The notes beneath the pieces were generated by a model, which was given only the letters and a program-made list of their open reading frames with translations, searched no databases and had not been told where the DNA came from. The position numbers and the translations under genes were made by a program. Shown one piece after another: positions 15,510-22,839 of a DNA stretch of 31,482 bases. Location: positions 1-31,482 of the forward strand of contig CALIZJ010000201.1 in NCBI GenBank assembly GCA_938028845.1, in the 5' to 3' direction. Position 1 is the first letter of the stretch; every line of letters begins with the position of its first letter. This stretch comes from an uncultured Blautia sp. Its GTDB lineage: Bacteria; Bacillota; Clostridia; Lachnospirales; Lachnospiraceae.

Positions 15510-17022
15510 AATACTCTAATGCCTCCTTTGGATAATCATATTTTTCTGTAGCAAGTTCATGGGCTTTCCAGTGCTCAATATTAGGATTTTCTCTTTTTAT
15601 TTTCATTTCGAGAAGCTCATGCTCTATCAATGTACGATCATGCGGCTTAATGTCTTTTCCTGTCATAAGCCGTTGCCAACTCTGAGCTATGGCGCAATCG
15701 GGATCAAATCTCCTGTATGTCTTCAAATCTGGATCATACAATGATTTCTCTTCAAACAGATATGCCTTTATCTTTGCTATATCAGATTCTTCTTTTCCAA
15801 GATTTTCAGCAATCTTCTTTGCGTCTGTGGAAAAGCTCCTGATTTCTTTGTAATACATATCTGCAAAGTTATCTGCCTCTTCACTGAATGTATCTGTGAT
15901 TCTGGCTCCTGTCACCATTATATCAGATGTGGTATCATTTGCAATGGATTTCCACTCATTTTGTTTCCGCTCATATTTTTGCTGATTCTCCGGATCCAAG
16001 GAAAAGTCTGCCATCCTGCCAAATTTCTTTTCCTGCCTTACGGCGTACTGCTGCCGGCTTTCCTGATACGTCTTATCTGCCAGCTCAGAAAGTTCAGCCT
16101 TGGTATACTGACTCTTCTCGGGTGGCGTGCTGATACCCTCAAAATAAGTTGTATGGCTATCCTTACACCTCGGATGATACAAACCGGCTTCGATGGCGCT
16201 GCTCATCAGCGGATAATTGATTCCGATAACAGAGGATTTCCCGTCCTTGGGGCCTCCGCTCCACACATCATCAATCAGTACCTTGCCAACAAACGGTAAG
16301 CACTTTGGACAAGGATTTCCACGCTTATTGATAATCACTGTGGAAATTCCCCATTCCTGGCGTTTCTGCCCCTCCCCCTGCAGGTATGCCCTTTTGCAGG
16401 CGGTACGGATTGCCATATCTGCATAATCAGCAAGCGTGTGACGGGCTCCATTGGCATACTGTACGCAGTTAAGGCCAGCCCTCCGAAAATCCTCTGTAGC
16501 CATATCTATGGCCTTTTCATAGGTTCCGGATCCAGTGTTTGCATATACCTGGGCATTGTAGATTACCTGGCGATACTGATCATTGGCCATCCTAAGAATA
16601 GCCGTCTCTGCCTTTTTCATATCGCTTGTGGTAGCTTTGATCAGTGCATCCAGTTTCCGGTCATTCAGTTTGAAAAACTCGGCTGTAGCACCTCTTGCGA
16701 CTCGCTTTCCCGGAAATCCTTTTTTGATTGCTTCCAGGATTGCAATCTCCTGATCCATCTCTCCATCAGCACGGGAAATCCGGATCAGCATCTCAATCTG
16801 GCTGTTGATATCCCGGAACTGCTTGCCATACTTTTTCTGATTGGCTTTTTTGTACTTTTCCAGGGTGTGAAGCTGCATTGCCTGCCACATGGCCCACTGC
16901 TTATCCTCGGTGATTTCTTCCAGCTTGTGCCGGCGCATATTTCGGATCATGGAAGTCATAAGCTCGTTTTCAATGGCCTCAAAAGCTGCGCCTATATCAT
17001 AGCTGGTATTGATCTTTGGCAT
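15475..17022 (-). CDS. Phage minor capsid protein (MuF/min_cap2) with toxin-like C-terminal extension
   Basis: 515 residues. About 1-310 is the minor capsid protein 2/MuF-type head morphogenesis protein. It has a helical N-terminus (FEAIENELMTSMIRNMRRHKLEEITEDKQW) and a Cys/His region with PCPKCLPFVGK followed by YHPRCKDSHTTY, the conserved MuF block. About 310-385 is a charged linker. About 385-515 is a separate domain: RSFSTDAKKIAENLGKEESDIAKIKAYLF, then YRRFDPDCAIAQSWQRL, DIKPHDRTLIEHELLEMKI and HWKAHELATEKYDY. MuF proteins with variable C-terminal toxin domains are known in temperate phages. I cannot name this domain's activity, but its His/Glu/Arg-rich motifs look enzymatic. The protein is internal to the capsid and may be ejected with the DNA. 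Confidence 0.85.
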   Translation of the reverse strand: MPKINTSYDIGAAFEAIENELMTSMIRNMRRHKLEEITEDKQWAMWQAMQLHTLEKYKKANQKKYGKQFRDINSQIEMLIRISRADGEMDQEIAILEAIKKGFPGKRVARGATAEFFKLNDRKLDALIKATTSDMKKAETAILRMANDQYRQVIYNAQVYANTGSGTYEKAIDMATEDFRRAGLNCVQYANGARHTLADYADMAIRTACKRAYLQGEGQKRQEWGISTVIINKRGNPCPKCLPFVGKVLIDDVWSGGPKDGKSSVIGINYPLMSSAIEAGLYHPRCKDSHTTYFEGISTPPEKSQYTKAELSELADKTYQESRQQYAVRQEKKFGRMADFSLDPENQQKYERKQNEWKSIANDTTSDIMVTGARITDTFSEEADNFADMYYKEIRSFSTDAKKIAENLGKEESDIAKIKAYLFEEKSLYDPDLKTYRRFDPDCAIAQSWQRLMTGKDIKPHDRTLIEHELLEMKIKRENPNIEHWKAHELATEKYDYPKEALEYYGNLKKHKKDK

Positions 17023-17025
17023 GGC

Positions 17026-17247
17026 CTACCTCCCGTTTGCGAACACCCGAAATCCCTGGCTTTTAAACACTCGGATGGTGTCTTTTAGCTTTGTCTGGCT
17101 GTCGCAGATATCTCTTCGAAGCTCCGCATATCCTTCTTTCTCAATTGCGTACACTCCCATCGATACCTGCTCCCGGGCTATTTCCAGAAGTCCCTGGTAC
17201 TTTTTTCGATTCATCTGGTATAGCCTTGGCCCCACTTTTACCTTCAT
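17026..17247 (-). CDS. Small protein overlapping the portal gene end, unknown function
   Basis: 73 residues from ATG 17247 (GGTGAGGAAA just before it); alternatives are 17283 and 17214. Sequence MKVKVGPRLYQMNRKKYQGLLEIAREQVSMGVYAIEKEGYAELRRDICDSQTKLKDTIRVFKSQGFRVFANGR. A short alpha/beta protein with a 'GPRLYQM…KYQGLL' start that I have seen in small proteins between portal and minor capsid genes. It overlaps the last 107 bp of the portal gene in another frame and ends 3 bp before the minor capsid start. Function unknown. Confidence 0.65.
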   Translation of the reverse strand: MKVKVGPRLYQMNRKKYQGLLEIAREQVSMGVYAIEKEGYAELRRDICDSQTKLKDTIRVFKSQGFRVFANGR

Positions 17248-18748
17248 TTTCCTCACCACCTTCCAGATTGATTCCAAATCCACCAGCTTCCAGGTTGACT
17301 CCCGGTTCTTCCAGGTCCTGTATGCCCTGCTCTGCCTTCAGACGGGCTACTTCCTCTTCTTTGCAGTGTTCATCCAGGCTATCGCCGTAGAGTTCCTCCA
17401 CACATCGCTCAATGCTCATGATACCGCCCTGTTTCGCTTTGGCTACCGTTTCAACCTGGCTCTCAAAAGATGGGTTCGCATATTCGCCGAACGGAATATT
17501 CACTTTCACATCTTCGGCGCTCTGGCCATGCAGGAAGTTGTTCGCATTGATACAGGCTGCCACTACGTCCGGTAGAGTTTCCTGTAATGCTTCTACAATC
17601 GCATTTCTGGTATACAGTGTGGTCTTCTCTTTTTCCCTCTGTGCCTCTGCGTTATCAAGCTTCTTAGTATCGATTCCAAGAGTGCTTGGACTTATAATCC
17701 CCTGCAGGCACAGATCCAGTGCTGTAATGTAGGAGGCCAGATAGCTCTCATGCGGGATTGTTGGCTGGTCTGTTACCACCTGGTTCTTCTGTCCCTCTCG
17801 CATGTCTCCATCAGCCGCAAAATAGCGGTTGTCGAATGGGTTCGGACGGATCAGGCGCCCTGTGTTAGGATCGTGAGGCACCAGGCATTCCGGGATATAG
17901 GTTTTGGCTCTTCCAGATCGGAGAGCATCCATCCACTGAGACCAGGTCTCGTCAAGGGAATCGAAATTGTCCAGCTTTCCGTCAAAAACGCTGCCACCTC
18001 TACCCTCGTACTTGGACGATTCATAAATCATTAGTGGTATTGCAAGAATCATATTCTTATCGAAGCCTACGTCTCGCAGATCTGCTGTGATCGATGTAGA
18101 AGTCAGCGGGACCAGCTGATCACCCAGATACAGTTCGTTGATGATATATCCATATCCGTAACGCTCATTCAAGACATAGGTTCGATGTCCTTCCCGGTAG
18201 GGAGTCTTGAAGATAACCTCCTGGATCCGGTCTCTCTTTCTGACAAATTCTACTCTATCGCCGGAATACCATTCCAAAATAGGATACTCGCTAACTGCAC
18301 TGTCAACAGTTATTTTGAAAGCTCCGTCCCCAATGTACAGCACTTCTTTCAGGATACTTTCCATCTTTCGCGAAAACATATTATCTTTCGCAATTTCGTT
18401 CCAGATATTCTCCTGCTTGGGATTCTCAAACTCGAAATCGTCCATATCTGGAAGCACAACAGATGCCAGTGCTTTTACGATCAAGCCAGGTAATCCGGTG
18501 TGGATCTTGCGCATATCCATCCCCGGAGTAGATCTGCACGCCCAGAACTTGTACCGATCTGCATACTCACTGTTCTGCTGGTAGAACTGTTCCAACTCAT
18601 TTCCATCTCCACGGTACCAGATCCGGTTTCGGATTGCGTGTGCCTCGAAATCCAGCATCTCATTGATTTGGAAATTATAGGGGTTCGCAGGAACTACATT
18701 GAGCCAGCTGCGAACCGTTCTTTTAATGCCTTCGTTTATTTTTTCCAT
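17141..18748 (-). CDS. Portal protein (SPP1 gp6-like)
   Basis: About 535 residues from ATG 18748 (AAGGTG upstream); a GTG at 18757 overlapping the terminase stop is also possible. It forms the dodecameric ring at one capsid vertex for DNA entry and exit. The text fits Phage_prot_Gp6/SPP1 portals: an early NPYNFQINEMLDFEAHAIRNRIWYRGDGNELEQFY, a wing/clip core with YLGDQLVPLTSTS and WSQWMDALRSGRAKTYIPECLV, helices at DNAEAQREKEKTTLYTRNAIVEAL and FGEYANPSFESQVETVAKAKQGGIMSIERCVEELYGDSLDEHCKEEEVARLK, then a disordered Gly/Glu/Ser tail. It follows the large terminase directly. Confidence 0.92.
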   Translation of the reverse strand: MEKINEGIKRTVRSWLNVVPANPYNFQINEMLDFEAHAIRNRIWYRGDGNELEQFYQQNSEYADRYKFWACRSTPGMDMRKIHTGLPGLIVKALASVVLPDMDDFEFENPKQENIWNEIAKDNMFSRKMESILKEVLYIGDGAFKITVDSAVSEYPILEWYSGDRVEFVRKRDRIQEVIFKTPYREGHRTYVLNERYGYGYIINELYLGDQLVPLTSTSITADLRDVGFDKNMILAIPLMIYESSKYEGRGGSVFDGKLDNFDSLDETWSQWMDALRSGRAKTYIPECLVPHDPNTGRLIRPNPFDNRYFAADGDMREGQKNQVVTDQPTIPHESYLASYITALDLCLQGIISPSTLGIDTKKLDNAEAQREKEKTTLYTRNAIVEALQETLPDVVAACINANNFLHGQSAEDVKVNIPFGEYANPSFESQVETVAKAKQGGIMSIERCVEELYGDSLDEHCKEEEVARLKAEQGIQDLEEPGVNLEAGGFGINLEGGEENEGKSGAKAIPDESKKVPGTSGNSPGAGIDGSVRN

Positions 18749-18753
18749 CAGTT

Positions 18754-20121
18754 TCACCTTTTCTTTGCCTCCTCAAATCCGATCAGATCCCGGTATGGGA
18801 TCCATCCGTACTGCTGAGCATTGATTGTATGATCGTTCTTATCCTCTGGCTCGTCCTTATCTTCCTTCCAGGAGTACTTCTCCATCTCGGAAATATGATT
18901 CTCACAGGTATTTACCACCAGATAGCTATCCTGCTGGATCCAGCCCAGCTGCAGGTTGATTCTATCCAGGATAGTTACTTTCTTGTAGGATTCCACAAAG
19001 TTGTACAGGCATCCTCTCAGGCGCTTGTACTTCCGTAGCTCCGTAATTGTCGCTGCATCTGCAGAATCTACGAATACCTCTTTCGCGAATCCCCAGTTGT
19101 TGCGACACCTATCCAAGAATTCCACGAATTTCACGGCTGTATCTGATGGGGCAAGGGGCTGATCCAGCTCCTTGTTGTTATATACCTTCTCAGCCAGCGT
19201 GATCAGCTTCCGATCCATCGTGATCCCCTGGAAGAGCATTGCAATGGTATCCGGCGACTTGGAGGAATATGAAGTGTCCAGACCGCAGGTAAACTTTTTG
19301 AATTTTATTTTGCCTGCTGCCATCTGCTCCCGAACCCAGCGTTCAGATACCACGTGCTTTTTGCGGCTGAAATTGGAGAATACAAGACCCGTTGCCTTAC
19401 CTCGTAATCCAAGGATCTTGTTTTTCCAGATCTTGGTGCCTTTCGGGGTGTTCTGGATAATCTTCTGTTTCTTTTCCTCTGGAAGACCGGCGTTATCAGA
19501 AAAAGAAAAGAACCAATGTACCCAGCCGGGTTTTGGCTCTTCTTTTAACTCATCTTTTATTTCCTGCGGCGTATCACTCTCCCATTCTGGAAGGGGACGG
19601 CTGCAGTTGATATATTCCTTGTACACGTCCAGACTGGGATCATCCGGGTTTAATGTGGCCATAAGGTAATCGCAGCGCATGGAAGCCTCTCGGACGAAAT
19701 CAATATCCGCAGTGTTAATCTCATCGATGTACAAACATCCATACTGGCCGCCAAGGGCATCCTTCCATTTGCTCTTGTTGCCATAACCGATTACAAATAT
19801 GATCTTATCGCCGCCGGATGTATGGAAAATAATATGTGGCATTTTGTACTCGCCGGATCCGTTACCCTTATACTCTGCCAGAATTCCGAAATCATCCAGT
19901 ATTCCAAGATCCTTGTTGATGATGTTCTTCTCAGCCGCTCCTGTGTCATCTGCTGCCAGAATATGCAGTTTCTTGGGGGATTCTGCAACTTTCACCATGA
20001 ATTTGAATAGGCCGACTGTTGTTTTGCCAGCCGCTGTGGTGCCTTCCAGAAATTCTACTGGAGCATCACACTTCAAGAAGGCCTTGTATTTTGGAGACAG
20101 CAATAGACTTTCTGTACTCAC
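18754..20121 (-). CDS. terL: Terminase large subunit
   Basis: 455 residues; ATPase motor and nuclease that packages DNA. The ATPase half has a Walker A-type loop EGTTAAGKTT (about 27-36), the Walker B CLYIDEIN (about 130) and a coupling TLNPD. The nuclease half opens with CGLDTSYSSKSPDTIAM (first acidic residue), VFVDSADAATITEL (second) and ends DKNDHTINAQQYGW (third acidic site), the RNase H-fold layout. ATG at 20121 overlaps the small-subunit stop. Gene order TerS-TerL-portal is intact. Confidence 0.95.
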   Translation of the reverse strand: MSTESLLLSPKYKAFLKCDAPVEFLEGTTAAGKTTVGLFKFMVKVAESPKKLHILAADDTGAAEKNIINKDLGILDDFGILAEYKGNGSGEYKMPHIIFHTSGGDKIIFVIGYGNKSKWKDALGGQYGCLYIDEINTADIDFVREASMRCDYLMATLNPDDPSLDVYKEYINCSRPLPEWESDTPQEIKDELKEEPKPGWVHWFFSFSDNAGLPEEKKQKIIQNTPKGTKIWKNKILGLRGKATGLVFSNFSRKKHVVSERWVREQMAAGKIKFKKFTCGLDTSYSSKSPDTIAMLFQGITMDRKLITLAEKVYNNKELDQPLAPSDTAVKFVEFLDRCRNNWGFAKEVFVDSADAATITELRKYKRLRGCLYNFVESYKKVTILDRINLQLGWIQQDSYLVVNTCENHISEMEKYSWKEDKDEPEDKNDHTINAQQYGWIPYRDLIGFEEAKKR

Positions 20122-20636
20122 TATCCATCACCACGTATCTGCTGTAGGATACTGTCCAGTTTCTTCTTTTCATCCTCAAGGCCAGACACCTCCACCTTGT
20201 CCTTGAACATGCCAAGGTGACGTCCTAGAAGCTCAAGAGCCTTCTCCTTATCATTCAGCTTTATTTCCGCTCCGAATTTGCCCTGCTTAATTCCAGCTAT
20301 TGCTCTGACCTGATCAGGTGATAGCTTTGAGGTATCCTTGATATATACAATTCCCTTTTTCACTTCTGCGAAATCGGTAGCTCGTGAAAATGCGATAATA
20401 GCCAGTTCTTCCAGGACGCGATCCTGAGTGATTTCAGTGCGTTTCTGGCGCTCCTGCATCCGTTCTGCAATATAATCTGCAACGTTAGCATTTGTTAGCA
20501 TTCTACTACCATTCGTTCTTGCTGTCTCATCCTTCTTTACAGACGGATACGCTACCTTGTAAGCCCTTGTAGCGTTCAGGTCTATCAGGTACTCATCTGC
20601 GAAAATCTTCTGTTTTTTGGTCAGTTTTTCTGCCAC
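20121..20636 (-). CDS. terS: Terminase small subunit (Terminase_2)
   Basis: 171 residues. It recognises the packaging site and loads TerL. N-terminal DNA-binding HTH: LTKKQKIFADEYLIDLNATRAYKVAYPSVKKDETARTNGSRMLTNANVADYIAERM, the classic Terminase_2 pattern. A central oligomerisation part follows, and the C-terminus (EVSGLEDEKKKLDSILQQI) probably contacts TerL. The start is GTG at 20636 with GAAGGTGAG 8 bp upstream. The first gene of the packaging operon; the noncoding gap before it is the likely packaging or promoter region. Confidence 0.92.
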   Translation of the reverse strand: MAEKLTKKQKIFADEYLIDLNATRAYKVAYPSVKKDETARTNGSRMLTNANVADYIAERMQERQKRTEITQDRVLEELAIIAFSRATDFAEVKKGIVYIKDTSKLSPDQVRAIAGIKQGKFGAEIKLNDKEKALELLGRHLGMFKDKVEVSGLEDEKKKLDSILQQIRGDG

Positions 20637-20775
20637 TTGGGCTCACCTTCTTTCTATCAAATCACAGTCCCACCAGCACCATACTCGACAGCCGATTGCT
20701 GCCGTAACATGAAAGGAGGTGACCGTGTCTGGTGTACGGCTGGTGCTGTGTGCGCTGTGCGAAAATTGACATAGC
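20637..20775. other. Noncoding gap before terminase genes with inverted repeats (possible packaging site)
   Basis: About 140 bp between the terminase start and a terminator. It holds an imperfect inverted repeat: CAGCACCA (20674-20681) with TGGTGCTG (20741-20748), and CAGCCG (20689-20694) with CGGCTG (20737-20742). Phage pac or cos sites often sit beside terS, so this is a reasonable candidate, but nothing proves it. On the + strand AAAGGAGGTGA precedes a 14-codon reading frame (20725-20769). No convincing promoter is seen. Confidence 0.35.
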
Positions 20776-20797
20776 AAAAGCAGCCCCGGAGAGCTGC
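20776..20797 (-). terminator. Terminator after the nucleotidyltransferase cassette
   Basis: Minus-strand hairpin GCAGCTC-TCCG-GGGCTGC (7 bp with one G-U) followed by TTTTG. It lies 20 bp past the end of the 312-residue gene and separates that cassette from the terminase operon. Confidence 0.8.
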
Positions 20798-20816
20798 CTT
20801 CGTGTTGTGTATCTTA

Positions 20817-21752
20817 TCAATTTGCATTTTCAAGATACCATGTTACCTTGGATACAAAATTTTTACTTTGTAATGTGCTTTTCATAAGATGTGCTGTAAT
20901 TTCTCCTCCAAATGAGGAAGATATCTGAATCAATGTATCCATCCTACTCGTTCCTTTAATAATTCCTTCCTCGCTTTTTAGCTCAAATGTATTTTGTCGA
21001 ATGTTAATCCCTGTCAAAACACCCTTTACTTCTACTTCTTCATTAACAACATCCTCAATAGAATCGAGCGTATAAATCACATCTTGAACCTTAGTGTGAT
21101 TTATATCAAGCTTTCTTACCTCAGCTGAATCATCAATCCAGTTCATCTCTAAATTTATTCCGTCAGTCTTTATGCTTTTCAACCATTCCCTGTAATGGTT
21201 TATAGTTCGCTTCCCGTATGGAGAAATATAATTAACCAATTTTTCTGAATCTGTGCTATTTTCTAAAATGTCAAATAAATCACGAATCACATTTCCTGTT
21301 TTTGTAGAGTTTTGTGCCAACTCCATTTGCTGACAGTCCTTTTCCAATACAACTCCAAAGGATCCCGGATATACACTCGTAACCTTAAAATCAGTTGTTA
21401 CTTGTGCGCTAGTTTTGAACTTTCCACGCATCCCCTTTGCACCATCAGAAGCTGTAGCTATGCTATCAATCAACGCTTGAAAACCGCCAAGAACAGATAC
21501 TAATATTCTGTTAGATATTTTTCCATATTCAACATTTTCTCCGTACATTCTTAGCGATATTGTTTCTTTTGCTTGGGCTGCTAATATGCGTTTCTTCTGT
21601 TCTGAAAGACTCTCCAATCTTCTTTTTAGCTCGGAAATCATAAATTGAGTGAGCTCAGATGACCCATTCCTTAATTCTTGATGCAGGTCATTAATTTCTT
21701 TCTCTGTATCTTTAATTTTTCGATTGATAGAGTTAATTGCCTCCATTGCCAT
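20817..21752 (-). CDS. Coiled-coil protein of unknown function, partner of nucleotidyltransferase-fold protein
   Basis: 312 residues from ATG 21752 (GGGGG about 8 bp upstream); GTG 21761 and ATG 21746 are alternatives. About 1-60 is a helical coiled coil (INSINRKIKDTEKEINDLHQELRNGSSELTQ…LKRRLESLSEQKKRIL). About 60-150 is a domain with ISLRMYGENVEYGKISNRILVSVLGGFQALIDSIATAS and SVYPGSFGVVLEKD. A helical part follows, and the C-terminal 80 residues form a beta-rich, OB/SH3-like stretch (EVEVKGVLTGINIRQNTFELKSEEGIIKG). The 'PGSFG' pattern recurs in uncharacterised bacterial proteins but I cannot name a family. It overlaps the upstream gene by 20 bp, so the two proteins are likely made together. 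AT-rich compared with the terminase genes. Confidence 0.75.
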   Translation of the reverse strand: MAMEAINSINRKIKDTEKEINDLHQELRNGSSELTQFMISELKRRLESLSEQKKRILAAQAKETISLRMYGENVEYGKISNRILVSVLGGFQALIDSIATASDGAKGMRGKFKTSAQVTTDFKVTSVYPGSFGVVLEKDCQQMELAQNSTKTGNVIRDLFDILENSTDSEKLVNYISPYGKRTINHYREWLKSIKTDGINLEMNWIDDSAEVRKLDINHTKVQDVIYTLDSIEDVVNEEVEVKGVLTGINIRQNTFELKSEEGIIKGTSRMDTLIQISSSFGGEITAHLMKSTLQSKNFVSKVTWYLENAN

Positions 21753-22245
21753 CTGCCTCACCCCCTTTTAAATATTTCTCGATTTCTTCTGCCGAAAGAA
21801 CAATAATACCCTTTGGCTTATCCGCACGATCATATCCAAACTGTCCTCTCCAATAATTCCTATTGTTAATAACCTTTTGATACTCCATTGGCGCAATTTT
21901 TTTCTTACTATCTTCATTTACTGCAACAGCACAATAAGAATCTATATCTTGTACAGCCCTTACAGTATCCCAAACAGCCTGAACTTTAATAAAATCTTCA
22001 ACTTCAAAGAAAATAACAATGTCAACGTCGTTTGGATTTATTTTTTCACTAGCGTAACTTCCATCAATCCAAACTTCATATATTTTATAATTATCATTTA
22101 GATATTTTAAAAATGTTATTAAACTATTGAATATATTTTCTCTACGTATAGAAGTTGAAAATTTGTTTACAAATGTATCATATATTTCATTCAATGCACA
22201 TCTATGCAACCCGGGCTCCAATACACCATTTTCGTTTAAATCCAC
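21733..22245 (-). CDS. Nucleotidyltransferase-fold protein (DUF6932-like)
   Basis: 170 residues from a GTG start at 22245 with GAGGGGG 7 bp upstream. Pol-beta-type nucleotidyltransferase signature: WIDGSYASEKINPNDVDIVIFF (about 61-82), with the G-S motif and D-x-D metal site. An N-terminal helix (ALNEIYDTFVNKFSTSIRRENIFNSLITFLKYLNDN) precedes it and a short C-terminal region with KGIIVLSAEEIEKYLKG follows. Related small proteins occur in toxin-antitoxin and defence contexts, transferring a nucleotide to a protein or tRNA; a third carboxylate is not obvious. Very AT-rich DNA (one 60-bp line near 22081-22140 has only 6 G/C), unlike neighbours, so probably acquired as a cassette. Beginning of a two-gene operon. 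Confidence 0.8.
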   Translation of the reverse strand: MDLNENGVLEPGLHRCALNEIYDTFVNKFSTSIRRENIFNSLITFLKYLNDNYKIYEVWIDGSYASEKINPNDVDIVIFFEVEDFIKVQAVWDTVRAVQDIDSYCAVAVNEDSKKKIAPMEYQKVINNRNYWRGQFGYDRADKPKGIIVLSAEEIEKYLKGGEADGNGGN

Positions 22246-22280
22246 ACTATGTCCCCCTCAACTTTCTTTCGTGTAATTTC

Positions 22281-22311
22281 ATTATATGTAAATGTACACC
22301 AAAAATCTAGG
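22281..22311 (-). promoter_or_regulatory. Candidate promoter of nucleotidyltransferase cassette
   Basis: A perfect minus-strand -10 TATAAT at 22286-22281 lies about 36 bp before the GTG start. The -35 region about 17 bp further upstream (AGATTT/GATTTT) is weak. With the preceding terminator (22376-22404) it would let the cassette be expressed on its own. Confidence 0.45.
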
Positions 22312-22375
22312 GGTAATATAAATGATTTTTTTATCATTATTTAGTGAATTTCATACTATAAAAAATATGGACAAT

Positions 22376-22404
22376 AAAAGAGCATCCTCTTCCGAGAATG
22401 CTCT
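22376..22404 (-). terminator. Terminator closing the tRNA/ncRNA region
   Basis: Minus-strand hairpin AGAGCATTCTC-GGAA-GAGGATGCTCT, 11 bp with one U-G pair, followed by TTTATT. It starts 2 bp after the 3' end of the tRNA-like element, so it probably ends that transcript. Confidence 0.9.
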
Positions 22405-22406
22405 AG

Positions 22407-22496
22407 TAGTGATCTGGGGAGTCGAACCCCACGGCATTTAACCCATTATCAATTTTTTCCCAAGCAAACAGTTACTACTCATCCTAGCAGATCACC
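22407..22496 (-). ncRNA. tRNA-like RNA element with perfect T-arm and acceptor stem but no anticodon arm
   Basis: 90 nt. The acceptor strands GGTGATC (22496-22490) and GATCACT (22414-22408) pair in 7 bp, with A as discriminator. A perfect T-arm follows the usual form (TGGGG-TTCGACT-CCCCA). The 5' part holds a 5-bp hairpin TGCTA-GGATGAG-TAGTA in the D-arm place. The middle (AACTGTTTGCTTGGG… to …TTAAATGCCG) has no 5-bp anticodon stem with a 7-nt loop that I can find. CCA is not encoded. In addition ACGGCATTT just upstream (22507-22499) is fully complementary to AAATGCCGT (22439-22431), so an alternative or pseudoknotted fold is possible. It could be a decayed class II tRNA or a new tRNA-like RNA. 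Confidence 0.6.
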
Positions 22497-22562
22497 GCAA
22501 ATGCCGTTAACGCTACCTTGATTTACAACCATCTTATTTACCAGTACCATATTCATCAACAT
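22479..22562 (-). CDS. Possible short leader peptide (27 codons)
   Basis: ATG at 22562 with a very good AGAGGTG 6 bp upstream. Translation: MLMNMVLVNKMVVNQGSVNG then ICGDLLG, ending inside the 5' strand of the tRNA-like element. The ACGGCATTT segment that can pair with the tRNA-like element lies within it, so ribosomes on the peptide could influence folding. No homologue recognised. A longer in-frame reading to 22670 lacks a ribosome site. Confidence 0.35.
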   Translation of the reverse strand: MLMNMVLVNKMVVNQGSVNGICGDLLG

Positions 22563-22757
22563 AATAATCACCTCTAAAATATTTATTCTTAATTTTATGT
22601 TTTCAAAAATCTGGTGCTCATAATTGATTGATAGCCATTTGCTTATAAGGGATAAAATTGTAATTAGCATATATTAGTTATACTTTATATATAACACAAA
22701 AGTTTTTTAAAGTCCAGAATAATTTTTACAAATTTTCAAAGCAATTTTCGAAGCCAA
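22497..22757. other. AT-rich noncoding stretch between tRNA-Ile and tRNA-like element
   Basis: Apart from the 27-codon peptide I see no gene here. A TATATA box (minus strand, near 22690-22700) with TGGACT about 17 bp upstream could be a weak promoter for the tRNA-like RNA. The sequence is dominated by A and T. Confidence 0.4.
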
Positions 22758-22831
22758 TCGGAACACCAGGACTCGAACCTGGGACACGCTGGGTATAAGC
22801 CAGTTGCTCTACGCTGCTGAGCTATGTTCCA
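22758..22831 (-). tRNA. tRNA-Ile(UAU)
   Basis: 74 nt. Acceptor TGGAACA/TGTTCCG, T8-A9, D-arm GCTC-AGCAGCGTA-GAGC, anticodon arm CTGG-CTTATAC-CCAG with anticodon TAT (reads AUA), variable loop GTGTC, T-arm CCAGG-TTCGAGT-CCTGG. CCA is not encoded. The 27-43 pair is mismatched (A-C) and 1-72 is a U-G. A phage tRNA for the rare isoleucine codon AUA is a common cargo, useful to an AT-rich phage cassette. Confidence 0.9.
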
Positions 22832-22839
22832 AGATGGAA

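Noticed and set aside
22479..22670. 63-codon frame read from 22670
   Set aside because: No ribosome site at its first ATG. Only the last 27 codons have a proper site.
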